64,000 bases of DNA from Echinometra lucunter (taxonomy: Eukaryota > Echinodermata > Echinoidea > Camarodonta > Echinometridae): contig CM057162.1 in the NCBI GenBank assembly GCA_029962745.1, positions 10,029,574 through 10,093,573 of the forward strand. Direction: 5' to 3'. Positions 31,760-45,114 of this stretch are shown here, piece by piece. The notes below the pieces were generated by a model, which saw nothing but the letters and a program-made list of their open reading frames with translations, ran no database searches and had not been told where the DNA came from. The translations under genes were made by a program, and so were the position numbers. Numbering within the stretch: the first letter of the stretch is position 1; the number at the start of each line of letters is the position of its first letter.

Positions 31760-32423
31760 ACCGTGTTTACACAGTGACTCGGCTCGGGGGTTCGACACGC
31801 GAGCCGTGCTCAACACGGCAATTTCATGCTGTGTAAACGCGATCAGTGTGATCCGCGAGCCGTGTCGAACACGGCTTTTTTGATCCGCCAAAATCGTAGG
31901 TTTCAACCCGCGAGCCGAGTCAGACTCGCCTTTTTTTCGTGTGTAAACAGAAAGCCGTGTCGAACCCGCATGACCTAGGTCAGACATGGCGCGCGCGATA
32001 TGCTCTCTAGTTCTGTGCTGTGCCCCTGCCGTCGCTCGGTTTTCATAGGTAAAAATACTCCTTTTAGGGGTCGTAAAATTCTGTTGTTGCTCATAAGATT
32101 CATTTAATAGATATGTGCTTTACTAAATTATTACCTGTATTGCAAAGATTACAAGAGAAAATTATCTCCAATCGCTTTTTAGTGTTTAACGTATGTGAAC
32201 GTTGTGAAATTGAAAATAGTACTCTGAATATGAACTCGGTGCTCGCCGTCAGTGGCAAATTTCCCGCATTTGTGACGTCTATTCTACTTCAGTTCGTGAT
32301 CCGCGGGCCGTGTCGGACTCGCCTTTTTTGTTTCAGTATAAACGCAATCACAGTTGCCTTCTTCCCAGCGTTCGACCCTGCTTGAGGATTCAACACTCGA
32401 GCCGAGCCGTGTGTAAACACGGT
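31760..32423. mobile_element. TIR element with ACCGTGTTTACACA ends
   Basis: 664 bp with ends ACCGTGTTTACACA / TGTGTAAACACGGT. Internal GAGCCGTGTCGAACACGGC-type palindromes occur several times near both ends. No transposase, so non-autonomous. The superfamily is not clear. Confidence 0.75.
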
Positions 32424-32445
32424 ATTGGTGAGGAAACTGCCAGGA

Positions 32446-32855
32446 TTAACCCATTCGTGACAGAGGGTCCACATTTTGTGGTTTGGCCGAATATCTTTTG
32501 ATGCAAAGCCCTAAAAATCATACCAAATACAAAAAGAGCAAAAAATTCTACACAAACTGTGCCCATTTTGGTTGCGTCAATATTCGTTGTTTGATGCTGA
32601 AAATTTTTTAAAGGAAAATAAGCATTAAAATCTTTAAATTGGAATGTGATAGAAAGTTTAAAATCACCGTTTTCCCATGCAAATTGGCAACTTTTTGACT
32701 TCTCATCATAATTTCTGTCAGTTTATATTCATTTCAGATACATGACGTTTTATAAGAAAAATGTAGCAATAAAATAAAAAAGTTGGTGCTGCCAATTTTA
32801 AGAATAAAAGCTGATCAAATCAGGCTTTAAATAATTCCTGTCACGAATGGGTTAA
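32446..32855 (+). mobile_element. Family A TTAA element, copy 7
   Basis: Full-length copy with TTAA flanks, 22 bp after the ACCGTG element. Confidence 0.85.
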
Positions 32856-33593
32856 AGGAGACACAATTAAAATGAAAGAAATTGTCCAGATGGCCACAAA
32901 AGAAAAAAAAAAACTTTTTCAGGGGATGTGTATACTGGAGAAATTTTGAAAAGGGGGCAGTAAGACAGGTAATGTACATTTAAAATTTTTGTTTGTGTAG
33001 CTAATACATGTTCATGTATGCTACATTGCATTTTAAAATGGATGAGGGTTGGACATCCATTCGATTCGGAATTCTATAATCTTTTGTTACCCTTTCTTTT
33101 CTTCAAACTCCTCGACTGTTAACCCTTAGACTGCAAGGTAAAGTTGTTGGGGGTTTTTTTGCAGGGGGGGGGGGACTATTTCACACTAAAATGCACACAA
33201 ATTCTTTCTTGCAGGAGACTTGTACATTTCAAAGTGGAAACATTTCTAGAACTAGAAGACCCCTGATATTTGATTTAGTATGCATTTGCCAAGGTAAACT
33301 GTAGCTGTCAAATTCCTGTGGTGCAGCAGTGTAATATAAAATGCCCTTGGGGACAAGACTAGAGGATAAATAACAGGCAGACATTTTGGTTGGGTGCTTA
33401 TGGCTAGTCTGCAGGCACAGACCCTAATCAGCACTTTATTTAAATGCATTGCACCTGGAGAGAAGCCTAGTCCACATGGCTACTGGCTGTGTCAATATAC
33501 ATGTACATGTTGAACAGGTAGAGTATGTGATCCCATTGACCTCCTTCAGTCTTCTACTCAGACCTCAATAGATGTGTTTCGATAGACCAAGGT

Positions 33594-34069
33594 TTAACCC
33601 ATTCGTGACAGAGGGTCCACATTAAGTGGTTTGGTTCAATAACTTTTGATGCAGAGCCCTAAAAATCATAGAGGGTCCACATTAAGTGGTTTGGTTAAAT
33701 AACTTTTGATGCAGAGCCCTAAAAATCATACCAAATACATGAGCAGAAAGAGCAAAAAAATTCTACACTTGCTGTGCCCATTTTTGTTGCATCAATATTT
33801 GTTGTTTGATGCTGAAATTTTTTAAAAGGAAAATAAGCATTAAAATCCCTAAATTGGCAATGCGATGAAAATGTTAAAATTACTGTTTTTCCCTGCAAAT
33901 TGGCAACTTTATGACTTCTCATCATACATTCTGTCAATTTATATTTATTTCAGATACATGTTTCATAAGAAAAATGAAGCAATAAAAGAAAAAATGTTGG
34001 TGCTGCCAATTTGAAGAATAAAAGCTGATCAAATTAGGCTTTAAATAATTCCTGTCACGAATGGGTTAA
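33594..34069 (+). mobile_element. Family A TTAA element, copy 8, with internal 60-bp duplication
   Basis: TTAA flanks; the first ~60 bp after the end (AGAGGGTCCACATTAAGTGG onward) are tandemly duplicated, making this copy 476 bp. Closest to copy 12 at 60760. Confidence 0.85.
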
Positions 34070-34179
34070 GCCTGCGAACTGTACATGTAGCCCATGGCAA
34101 TGCCAAGGAACATTGGCTTGGAGTGGTAGTAGACAGAAAGAGAAAAAAACGATGAGATCTATGCATGAAGACTGATCTG

Positions 34180-34510
34180 AACTCAGTGAACTGAACTGAA
34201 CTTGAAGTTTATTATCCAATAACGAACACGTAACATAAAATATACAGAGAAAAAGAAGAGAAAGAGACAGGGGGGACAAGGGAATGGGCCAGAGATAGAA
34301 AGAAGATAAATAAAAAGCTGGGGAGGTGAGAGCGAAATAGAGAAAGTGGGGGAGAAAATTATACAAGAAAGAAGAAAATCACAAGAGGGGAAAATATAAC
34401 AGATGCACCCCATGAAAGAGAGAGGGGAAAGACATGAAAGAAGGAACAGAGAAACAGTAAAATTGAAAGAAAAAGAGACTGTAGGTAAGAAGAGAGACAT
34501 GTATAGTACA
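34180..34510. repeat. Possible reversed LINE 3' end and purine-rich (GA) tract
   Basis: ACTGAACTGAACTTGAAGTT followed by TTATTATCC is the reverse complement of a simple-repeat LINE tail. It is followed by ~250 bp of GA-rich sequence. Confidence 0.4.
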
Positions 34511-35269
34511 AGGAGCCTACATCTTCTTTTTTCCCTCAGACAGACATGAACAAGACTAGAGAATTTTCACAGCAAATTATAGCAATAAGATGCACAAATT
34601 AAGAAACAAAATATAAGCAGAATCGGACATTATGGGGGAGACAGGGACAATAAATTATCAAAATCATCAATGAAAATACATGTATCTGTATATAACATTT
34701 TAGTTTTCATGTACGCCTACACAATGTCACAAGGCATGCAGTGTTCAAAGAAGAAATGCCACAACCACAGAAAACAAACAAACAAATGAAAGAAAAAAAA
34801 TGGAAATGGAATGGGCTATGCACTTGACCCATTTCTAGAAATTATTCTTCTGTTGATTTATCTTCCCCACCTGTTTCTAGACCATAAAGTTAGCAGTTAG
34901 TCTTTATAATATGTATTTACCCCAATGCAGTTGAAGTTTGTTTAGTTTGTTTGAAGTTTATTTCTGCATTCAAACATAATGCAAAAGAAATTACAATTAC
35001 TTCTAAAATGCAAAGAAAGTATATGGAAAAGAATGTGAGAATGCAAGAGGCCTTCGTCTCTTGATATTGACGACGGCCTCAAAGTGTACCAATTACCTGG
35101 AAAAAATAATTTGTGTGCTGATAGAAGATACCCCCCCCCCCCCCAATTTTTTTTTTTTTAATTACCCAGCATTCTAGGGGTTAATGGTTATGGAGCTTGA
35201 AAAAAATGAAGGTTAACAATTCATATTACATTGGAGATGAAAATGCACAAAATAAAATGGCTAGTAATC

Positions 35270-35742
35270 TAATCAGATCACTGTCCCTACCATATGCATA
35301 CATGAACCGAGTTTGAAGTTGATCCGTCGAATGGTTGTTGAGTTATCACGAGAACAAACCATTTCTATGTACATAATGACCTCTATGACCTTTGACCTTT
35401 GACCATGAGACCCAAAAATCTAATCAAATTATTGCCCTCCCACATGCATACATGAACCAAGTTTGAAGTTGATCCGTTAAATGATTGTTGAGTTATCGCG
35501 AGAACAAACCATTTCTATATACATGACCTCTATGACCTTTGACCTTGAGACCCCAAAATCTAATCAGATAATTGTCCCTCCCATGTGCATACATGAACCA
35601 AGTTTGAAGTTGATCTGTTGAACGCTTCTTTAATTTATCACGAGAACGAAAACGGGACAGACGGACATATGGACGGACGGACGGACGGTCGGACGGACAT
35701 AGCATAACGCCTCCGGCAACCACCTACGGTGGGCGGAGGCAT
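35270..35742 (+). repeat. Dispersed repeat with TGACCTTTGACC units and GGCGGAGGCATA end
   Basis: Three ~130-bp units of ATGAACCAAGTTTGAAGTTG..ATGACCTCTATGACCTTTG, then (GGAC)n and the end CACCTACGGTGGGCGGAGGC. A copy in the opposite orientation is at 63133-63512, and 10200-10370 has related words. Confidence 0.8.
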
Positions 35743-38193
35743 AAAAATGTTAGATACACTGCATGTACACCTGTACATGTAATATTCAAACCATAGTATG
35801 ACATGTATAAAACAAACCTGAACAGAACTATAAAGGCATAAACAAAGAATTAAATTTTGAAGAGTAAGGTAGAATGGTCTTGACAATGAAGAACAAAACA
35901 ACTGAACTAATAAATTAGCAAAAATTTTATTAAACAATCAATCAAAGTAAATGAATAAATGAATATACACCTGTATATATGTATGTGTACATGTAGATGA
36001 AACAACTGAAGATGAATTCATGCATATTATTGCATGATTAAAATTTTTAAATATCAATTAAAGATTGATTTAAATGAAAAATGGACCTTAATCATACCTG
36101 GCAGGACTTGTAGACCAAGGTAGAGGCATAGAAAAAGCACAAGATGGTATGGACATGTGGTGATGTGATTCATTGCTAAAGAATGCATCTGATAACTCTT
36201 CACCATCGAACCTGCAGTATCAAAGAGGAGATTTGACAGGAAACGGAAAGAGATGACTTCTCATACTGTACCGTGACATGATACTCGTCATTTAAAGAAT
36301 TTACATTTATTTCATAGTGTAAACTGACCAATTTCGCTTGAATTGGTCCCTGTCAAGTTTACTTTTTTCATAATATCAATATTAGGTGACTGATTTATTG
36401 AAATGGTGATTTATCTCCAATGATTTTTGTTATTTTTTACAGCAAAACTTTTCTGTTCACTTGATTACTCAGACAAAGGAGTATAACAGCTTGCTCAGAC
36501 CATTTTAGAACATACATGTACATGTACATGTAATATGTATCTTCTGTTATAATATGATTGTATCCTTACGATATCAAATTTACATTTATATGTTGTATCC
36601 TTATTTCACTGTTAATTGTGAGTCATTCAGCCAATGGTTGTCATTCATAAACTGCAATACATGGAAAGTATAAATCATGCATAAATAAATGAAAAAAAGA
36701 CTGGAATTTTACATGATCCCTTTTCAGAAACACTAACAGAAGCTCACATCATATAAACAAAGAAGGTGCTCCCCCCAACAAAAAAGTGAAAGAAGAAAAA
36801 AAAACAGGACTCCATTGCAATCCAAAAATAAAACAGCTATAAAAATGATTTATGTGCAAATCAGATGAAAAACTAAAAGAGTAGATGTCAGAAGACATGA
36901 TCAGCAGCACATCACGAAATTTTAAAAGGGGGGAGGTGGGGGAGGGGATAAGCATTTTCTTGTATCTGTTTAAACATAAGCATCTAAAAAAAAGCTCCTC
37001 AGATATTCAGGTGTGGATTTTACCCCCCAAAATTTGCTGATAAAAAAAGTGATAAGCCCCCCCCCCCCCCAAAAAAAAAAGCCTTCAGAGGTCGGGCCAA
37101 TCCCTTCCCCCCATGCACCGATCTGCCACTGAAAGATAGATAGCCACCACAAGATGGGTAAATGTGGGCCTAAATTGACATGTACATACATGTAAATACC
37201 CTGCTCATTTCTTTTCATTAAGATACAATACTATCACTCTAATTTCTCATGAGATACATGTATATTTGACAACCCCCTTTAAGCTTTTGTTTACATGAAT
37301 GGGGGTGCTGTGTTTATGAATGAGCCCAAGCAAGTGTGTTGTGATTGGTATAAACTCAGCAAAGGTCGAGTTTAACACATGTTTAGATTACAGCCATCAA
37401 TCAACAGACCCTGTTGTTGCCACAACTGGGTAGGTAATGAGATGGGAGATAATCAAGGGGATAACACAAGATGGAAAAGTAGGAACAGTTGAACTTTTAT
37501 TTTCAAAAGGATTACCACTATACACCCTGTAATACATGTAGGCCTTATTTCCTAAGTATTAAAGTCCTCCACATGTATGAAATTGTACTGAAAAAGGTGA
37601 CACACCTTCGTGTTCACTTGATGTTTTTATTCAATGAGGAGAAAATTGTACAGAAATGTTGAAGAAAATCTGCAAAAGATACAAAAAAGAGATGGGGGGG
37701 GGGTGGTGATAAACATTCATGTACATGCGGAAGTTGGAAACTTCCCGATCAAACACATGAAGTATACATGACACTTTCTTTTGTTTAGGATTGTTTTCTT
37801 TTCATGTCCTTGTGTAGGTGCATGTGTGGGTTTTTTTTTTGAGTGATTGTGTTTTGTTGTTGCTTTTGCTTGTTTCTTTGTTTTATTTTTTTTTCATGTA
37901 TGTCCAAGGGCACCCTCAACCCAAGCTTTTGCTTTTAGAGGTGTGTCCTAGGTTGAATGTTTATTTTTGTCATATTCTGATAAAAATACATGTACATTAT
38001 ATATCATCTTGTTGTTATACCATTTTCATTACTTGAATAATTGGAAATAAATCTGTCTATTAAACTTGAACATGAATTTTTGTGTTCAAGCTTTGAAGTA
38101 GAAGTTGAATAATATGAACTGAACTGAACTGAGATGAATTATTACAACCATCATTACTATTATTCCTTTAGAAAGTTTTTTTATTGTTTTTGT
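35743..38193. other. Unannotated stretch
   Basis: 2.4 kb of AT-rich DNA with several TACATGTA runs (36515-36535) and poly-C/poly-A tracts (37060-37080). The end near 38045 (GAAATAAATCTGTCTATTAA) may be a LINE 3' end. No exon recognised. Confidence 0.4.
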
Positions 38194-38885
38194 TTAAAGG
38201 CATTGGCTAACTTTGTGAGCAGCCAACCTAAAAAATTCTCAAACTAAGATGAAACATGTACATAAGTATTGTATTTGTACTCAGAAACCCTGAAACTAAC
38301 CATAATTTGGAATGAAAAACTGCAAGTTTAACACAAACCACCATTTTATTATTTTTCGTCTCAGAGACAATAAATAAGAAGACCATTTTGCTCCAATTAA
38401 AAAATACTGTTACACTGTATCTGCCTCCTGCCGCATGATACACCAATACACACAGCAGGGCTCGCGCTTAGCGGTGGCCCGGGTGCCATTGGCCACCCGA
38501 AACGGCGTCGGGCCACCCGAAAATGTCGGAACAGTGGCCCGGGTGGCCACCCCAAAATAACAAAATGAAAACAAAAATAATGAAAAAATGGAAGTTTTCT
38601 AGCAGATCTTAGATCTAGTCTGCGAGTGTCAATTACTGAAAATGAGCATACTTTTAAAATTTAAGACAACTGAAATCATACGAGTTCAAAATAAGCTCTC
38701 GCTGTCCAGTAGATTCGTAGATCTAACTTGAACGTCCATGTGCACAAACACTGAAGTGATCGCGAATTGTGTGTGCAGCGCAGCGCATGTGTTGATGATA
38801 CGCAGTGTGTACGTACGTAGCTAGCGCTATTTATAGCCGCAGAACATACGTTTGATGCAGCGATATCGGGGTCAGGTCGTGTTCC

Positions 38886-39014
38886 GTCAAAGTTTGTCAC
38901 CGATTTTCACCGAGTCACTAATTTGCTCTCAGCCAATCAAATGCGAGGATTGCAGTAGCTTAGAACAACAGTCGGTGAAAATCCCTGACTGATTTGCTTT
39001 CATGAAAGGCTCCC
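38886..39014. mobile_element. Fold-back element (TCACCGA / TCGGTGA type)
   Basis: Core CTCAGCCAATCAAATGCGAG and AGTAGCTTA with GTCGGTGAAAATC arms and GGGGAGCCTTTCATGAAAGC-like end, matching 43612-43752 in reverse. Confidence 0.6.
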
Positions 39015-39463
39015 CATATCATTGTTGTCGTTGTTGGTGACGAGCATGTGCATGTGGCGCTGGCCGGAGCCTTTATATACATGTAGTCTGAATTCAAGCC
39101 CATTTTATTTACTCCCCCAACACGTCTTTTCACAGTTTGATAAATTATCAACTTGTATCAAAGTTTATTCTCTGAATATTCTTGATAGCATGTCAGGGTT
39201 AAGTGTATGGGTGCGATGAGCAACAAGAATTACGGCTTACGCTATCAATAATCAGGCACTTGCTGTAAATTAGCAAAACAATTAACTGGAGCAAACACTA
39301 TTTCCATTCACAAGCACGTACGTGATAGAAGAATGACACATACTTTGACCTAGTTTTATCACTTGAAAGAAGATCGACGCCTTAGTTTGTTGGGTAGGCC
39401 TGTTATTTGGGCACTTGGAACATATTATAATTTGCACTTGATGCTTTTTTTTAACGTGATATA

Positions 39464-41058
39464 TAGTGTTGTTTCCGAATTTCCGAACCGAACTGAAAAT
39501 TCGCGAATTTGCGTTGTCGAAACGAATCCTGCTGAATCCGAATTTTGCTGCTCGATTCGGAAGATTCGGAAGTTTCGGGAACTCCAGCATTCAGTTGAAC
39601 ATGTTTTTAAACAAAATGGAGCTTGAATAATTTCTGCTATTATCGATAGTTTGTTTTTAAACATGACGGAGTTTAAATAATTTTTATTTCTATCGTCCGT
39701 TCATTTTCTAGACATGACGGAGTTTAAATAATTTCTATTTCTATCGTGCGTTCATTTTCTAGACATGACGGAGTTTAAATAATTTTTGCTTCTATCGTAC
39801 GTTCGTTTTTAAACATAAAGGAGTTTGAATAATTTCTACTACTATGGTAAGTTTGTTTTTAAAGATGACGGAGTTTGGATAATTTCTGATTCTAACGTGC
39901 GTTCATTTTCTAGACATGACGGAGTTCACATAATTTTTGCTTCTTACGTACGTACGTTTTAAAACATTAAGAAGTTTGAATAATTAATTTTTGATCGTGC
40001 GTTCATTTTCTATACGTGACGGAGTTTAAATAATTTTTGCTTCTTACGTACGTTCGTTTTAAAACATTACGGATTTTAAATAATTGATTTTCGATCGTGC
40101 GTTCATTTTCTAGACATGACGGAGTTTATATAATTTTTGCTTCTATCGTACGTTCGTTTTAAACATAAAGGAGTTTGAATAATTTCTACTACTATCGTAA
40201 GTTTGCTTTTAAAGATGACGGAGTATGGATAATTTCTGTTTCTAACGTGCGTTCATTTTCTAGACATGACGGCGTTTGAATAATTTTGCTTCTTACGTAC
40301 GTTCGTTTTAAAACATTACGGAGTTTAAATAATTAATTTTCGATCGTGCGTTCATTTTCTAGACATGACGGAGTTCACATAATTTTTGCTTCTAACGTAC
40401 GTTCGTTTTAAAACATTACGAAGTTTAAATAATTAATTTTCGATCGCGCGTTCATTTTCTAGACATGACGGAGTTTGAATAATTTCTACTACTATCGTAA
40501 GTTTGTTTTTAAACATGACGGAGTTTGAATAATTTCTATTTCTATCGTGCGTTCATTTTCTAGACATGACGGAGTTTGAACAATTCTTGCTTCTATCGTA
40601 CGTTCGGTTTTAAACATAATGGAGTTTGAATAATTTCTACTACTATCGTAAGTTGTTTTTTTCTTATCATTCCGGAGTTTAAATAATTTCTGTTTCTAAC
40701 GTGCGTTCATTTTCTAGACATAACGGAGTTTCAAAGATTTTTGCTTCTATCGTACGTTCATTTCTAAACATAATGGAGTTTGAATAATTTCTGCTACTAT
40801 TATAAGTTTGTTTTTAAAGATGACGGAGTTTGAATAATTTCTATTTGAACAACGAATCAAGATCGCGCATCCCCGCGCTTCGCATGTTAAAGAAGAAAAA
40901 GGAAGTAAAAACAAAAAAAAACATGCATGTTTCCGACTTTTTATTTCAAACAAATAAAAATAATTCCGAATCCGAATCGAAACGAATTTCGGGAAGAAAA
41001 ATCTGAAACGAATCTGAATCGAATCGAATCCGAGTTTCGGCGATTCGTTGCAACACTA
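39464..41058. mobile_element. hAT-like element with 8-bp target duplication and an internal tandem array
   Basis: Ends TAGTGTTG / CAACACTA, immediately flanked by the 8-bp direct repeat GTGATATA (39456-39463 and 41059-41066). Subterminal regions are rich in CCGAATC/GATTCGG words on both sides. Most of the interior is a 50-bp tandem array. The 8-bp duplication and TAG-type end fit hAT. Confidence 0.9.
39600..40855 (+). repeat. ~50-bp tandem array, about 25 copies, inside the hAT-like element
   Basis: Unit CATGACGGAGTTTGAATAAT plus TTCTATCGTACGTTC and an ending of either TTTTCTAGA or TTTTTAAA. The two endings alternate, giving higher-order repeats of two to three units. Confidence 0.92.
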
Positions 41059-42756
41059 GTGATATATTTATATATTATTATTATATTTACCAGAAAATAA
41101 AATAAATAGTCTGTGTGTATGAATGATCCAAGTATTTGGAACGTTTGATCTCACTCTTAATTCACAAATGACATAATTCTCTAAATTTTTTTTACCTTAT
41201 CTCCCTCTTCCTCATCCGTGGCTTTTTCTTCCATCTCTCTTCCCTTTTCTCCTTACCCTCTTTTTATTTTTCTTCTTTCCTCTCTCTTCTTTTTTTTTTC
41301 ATTTTCGTCTACGTACACGTCCTGTCCCTTTTCTATTGTTCTTTTTTTTCACTTCTCCCTCTCTTGATTGTTCTTCGTCCAATTCTTATTCCTTTTTCTT
41401 CCCCCCCCCCAATTTTTTTTTTGTCTGTATCCCTACATCTCCTTCCAACTCTTTTCTTTATTTATTCCTTCCCTTCTTTTCCCCTACATCTCCTTTCAGC
41501 TCTTGTCTTTAATTATTTCTTCCTTTCTTTTTCATCCTTTTTTTTTCATCCTTTCCTGTTTTATCCCTATACATGCTGCTTCTGGCTCTTGTATTTATCT
41601 ATTAATGTTTCTTTATTTTTGCATTTCTTTCTTGCTTTAAAAAAAAAATTCTTCTCATTATTCTCCTTGTCCATCTCCTTTTCCTCCTTCTGATCTCCTT
41701 TTTCTTCAGTTACTTACGACGGGGAGGGATATTATTTTGCAAAAAAGAATGTTCGTATTGGGACATGCATCCATGGAAAGATCGCTGGCTGGAATAGTCA
41801 ACAGTAGGTCAAAGAGGGTGCAGATGTTTGGCATCTCCTCCTTCAGTTCGGGGATTATACTCTTAGCGTGAATGGAGTTGAACGGCTATCCCCAAGAGCT
41901 TAACATGTCATTGTGTATTAGTATGCATGTATCTTAGCAGAATAATATCAGGGCCACCTGAAATTCCATTTGGCCACCTGAACATTCTAGTCAAGTGGCC
42001 CGGCTGGCTACCTAAAAAAAAAGTTAAAGGCAAGCCCTGCACAGTAAGGTCCAGTGAGCCATGCGTGCATGCGCACTCCTTCCTTAGGTCTAGTCTGTGC
42101 AACAGACCCCTTTATAATTTTCTAACATTGTTCACATTTCTAATATTTAAAAATACTTCCTGTGGATAGTATACTTTGAAACTTTCATACTGGTATTTTT
42201 ACACTTAAACCCTTATGATTATCCCATTTTCAAGTAACAAGATGATATATTTTTAAAATCATAACCAGGGTTGAATGATTTTTTAAATCAATTGATTTAT
42301 TTCAAGGACGTTCTACAGTTATGTTTCTGCGCATCCCTACCGCGCAGGTTAAAACGTCACGCGCACAGCTGATGGATCAGCTGTGTGCGTCAGCTGATTG
42401 TTCACGGTGCATCACAGCGCAGATGCAACACCGAGCCTGCGAGCTGGCCAGCCTGGAGCGCAGCAGCTAGCTAGCTCTCGCTGGTTTTGGTTTGCAAAAT
42501 TGACTAGATTTACATTGGTCATGATGGTAACAATTACAACTGATTGTAAAGGCTGTCTAAAGCTTTAGTAAAGATTCACAGGGCTCTCACTTCACTTTTT
42601 TCCTTGGTTGCCAGCCAGGCAACCAGTACAATTGGTTAGGTTGCCTAATGGCAAATTAGGTGGTCACAGTGATTATGTTCAAATAGCAATAGCACTGTGT
42701 AATGAAATGTAGTGTGAATCGGCAAATATTGCTCGCGATTCGCAATTCGTGTGCTT

Positions 42757-43118
42757 TCTTTAGTGGGAAAACCCCTCTTTTGGAGTTCCTACTCTCAGAA
42801 AACTGAATACTGCATACCTGAGAGGATATTTTTACCTATTTCTGCAGGCATTATTCCTGTTTTTAATTGAGAAGTCCAATGAAAAGTGTTTATATCATCT
42901 CATGAAAACCTGGACCGGACGTCTCCACGATAGACTTTCTTTAGTGGGAAAACCCCTCTTTTGGAGTTCCTACTCTCAGAAAACTGAATACTGCATACCT
43001 GATGGGATATTTTTACCTACTTCTGCAGGCATTATTCCTGTTTTTAATTGAGAAGTCCAATGAAAAGTGTTTATATCATCTCAGGAAAACCTGGACCGGA
43101 CGTCTGCACTGTAGACTA
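42757..43118. repeat. ~181-bp tandem duplication
   Basis: Two copies (42757-42937 and 42938-43118), starting CTTTCTTTAGTGGGAAAACC and ending GGACCGGACGTCT, nearly identical, so recent. Confidence 0.92.
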
Positions 43119-43611
43119 AGGAGATATTCCTTAAACCTGTTAGTAATGAACAAACACTAGTACACTACTTGGGTAACATTACTAATCTTGTTGCTCTGCC
43201 TTGAAAGCCTTTGGCAAGCTTTCCGGTTATCAACAACAACCAATGATTGAAAGGTATGCATAAAATTTGAATATGTTAGTAAACAGGTCTATTAACTAAA
43301 AAAATAACTTGGAATCAAGTTTGCGTACACTACTTCAGTTGTGCTTGTTGCTATGTCAGTCAAGCCTATGACAAGCATTCAGGGTGTCAAGAACAGCCAT
43401 TGTTTTTAAAAAGTATATATATAGAATTTGAATATGCATGTGCGAAATTAGTTTCCATGACTGACAGCTTACCTCAGCACTACGTCATGTCATCATTGAC
43501 TAGCAAATGATTAGTCAAAAGACTAATGCAAGACTAATGTAAGACTAACTGATTTCAGTGTAGGACTATTTACGACCAATTCTTTCTCATGCAATACTAA
43601 TTATTTCCAGG

Positions 43612-43752
43612 GGAGCGTTTCATGAAGAGTTTTGTCGGTGAAAATCACCGACAAATGTTATAAGCTACTGAAAATCCTCGCATCTGACTGGCTGAAAGCA
43701 AATTAGTCAGTGAAAATCACCAACAAAACTCTTCATGAAACGCTCCCCAGGA
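43612..43752. mobile_element. Fold-back element with GGGGAGCGTTTCATGAAGAG ends
   Basis: Nearly perfect inverted ends around a CATCTGACTGGCTGAAAGC core, 140 bp in all. Confidence 0.75.
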
Positions 43753-44094
43753 TAAGACATAATTTGATTGACTAATTAATATTAGTCAGTTTAAAAACAA
43801 ATGACTAATTATTTCTTAGTCAAATAAGACATAGTGAATGACTAATATTTTTAGTCATTTGACCAACTTTTGTTTTCAGTGTAGATTCTCAGCCTTTTGC
43901 ATGTTTTTGGCAAAAAACTGTGGCAAAAAACATGCGAAATTCGAAAACTACTGTATTTTAAGAAATGGGCATAGAATCAGAATTACTTCAGCAAATTTAA
44001 TGATCTTGGTATCATTTTCTTTGGTAGAAGATGTTTTATCTACTTTAGTAAAAAGATTTTTCTGAAGGTAAAGTACTGAAAATCCACCATTCTG

Positions 44095-44545
44095 CTTTTT
44101 CCGGGACACCTGGTATAGGCCAAATTGGAAATAATGTAGCAGAAAGAGCAAAACCTTCTTCACCTTACCCATTTGGGTTGTGGTGCTATTTCATTTGTCA
44201 TTTGATGCTGAAATAATTTTGAAGGAAAATAAGCACAAAAATTGTTAAATTGGCAACACAATGAGAGGTTAAAATCAATATTTTCCATGCAAATTGGCAA
44301 CTCTTTAACTTGTTGACATACTTTCTGTCAATTTATATCTTTATCTGATGTTACTTTTTTTTTAATAAGAAAAATGTAGCGACAAAAAAAAAAAAGGAAA
44401 GAAAAATGATGTTCCCAACAATTATGAAGAAGAATCACCAGGACTGACAAAATATATGGCCATGAATGGACTGGTGACAAATTTCACAAAAAATACCAGA
44501 AGAAAATCTGATCAAATAAGGATTCCAATAATCCCTGCCATGATC
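44095..44545 (+). mobile_element. Decayed family A relative
   Basis: GCAGAAAGAGCAAAA, TTTGATGCTGAAATAATTTT, AAGGAAAATAAGCA and GCAAATTGGCAACT occur in the family A order, but the ends are lost and identity is low. Probably an older subfamily. Confidence 0.6.
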
Positions 44546-45114
44546 CCTTTGATCATCATTAATTGATATCATTGTAAAAACTATTTCCAATGTTATTCTA
44601 AACTTTAAAGTGTTTAGTGTTCAAACCTTTCAAGCTAAATGTACGGAGCCGGACTGTCCAGATGATGCAAACCAAAAAATACACAAGTGGGAGGACCGTC
44701 ACCAACGCCGGACCTGTGGACCCCTCGTGAAATACATCCAAAAAACCAAAACAACAACAACATAAAGAAACCCGCACGTAGATGGCGTCAATATTCGGTA
44801 CACGAATCGAACGCCAAAAAACGGAACGAACAAAAACAACAACCTTTCAAGTGGACAGTCTTGTTTGTCAACTTGGGTGGTACAATTAAACTGAATCTCA
44901 TTGTGGCAATGTAATGATCTTGTTTAATGCTCTGGTAGTTTTGTCAACAAGATGATCCTACTGTAGATGACTTGTAACAGTTTACACCCCTGACTGATTC
45001 TTTACAAAAATACAATCAATGAAGCTATCAATTACATGTACAACCTTCACAATGAAAGGATGTGGTCTATTGTATCCAATGCAGCTTAGCTCAGCTTTCA
45101 GAAGTTAACCCATT

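Larger units (their letters stand above)
38456..42039. mobile_element. 3.6-kb insertion with CAGGGCTYGC ends
   Basis: Inverted ends CAGGGCTCGC / GCAAGCCCTG with flanking CACAG on both sides. Subterminal GGTGGCCCGGGTGGCCAC-like blocks occur at both ends. The terminal repeats look hAT-like, but only 5 bp of exact flanking repeat is seen where 8 would be expected. No transposase is recognised. It carries another element and a pyrimidine-rich tract (41195-41700). Confidence 0.7.
38194..42266 (+). mobile_element. Family B TTAA element, copy 4, split by a 3.6-kb insertion
   Basis: Left piece 38194-38455 and right piece 42040-42266 together give a family B copy. It is broken by the insertion at 38456-42039, and its right end is cut by another element starting CAGGGTTGAATGATT at about 42267. 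Confidence 0.85.

Noticed and set aside
34055..34500. Overlapping Phe/Leu/Ser-rich minus-strand frames
   Set aside because: Products of a GA-rich tract read on the opposite strand.
39600..40855. CRISPR-like array
   Set aside because: The 50-bp units are contiguous variants without unique spacers, in animal DNA, inside a transposon.
41364..41693. Hydrophobic Phe/Leu-rich frame of 109 codons
   Set aside because: Lies in the pyrimidine-rich tract of the 3.6-kb insertion; composition alone explains it.
44687..44914. 75-codon plus-strand frame (MGGPSPTPDL...)
   Set aside because: No splice context linking it to either gene and no recognisable domain; length is within chance expectation.
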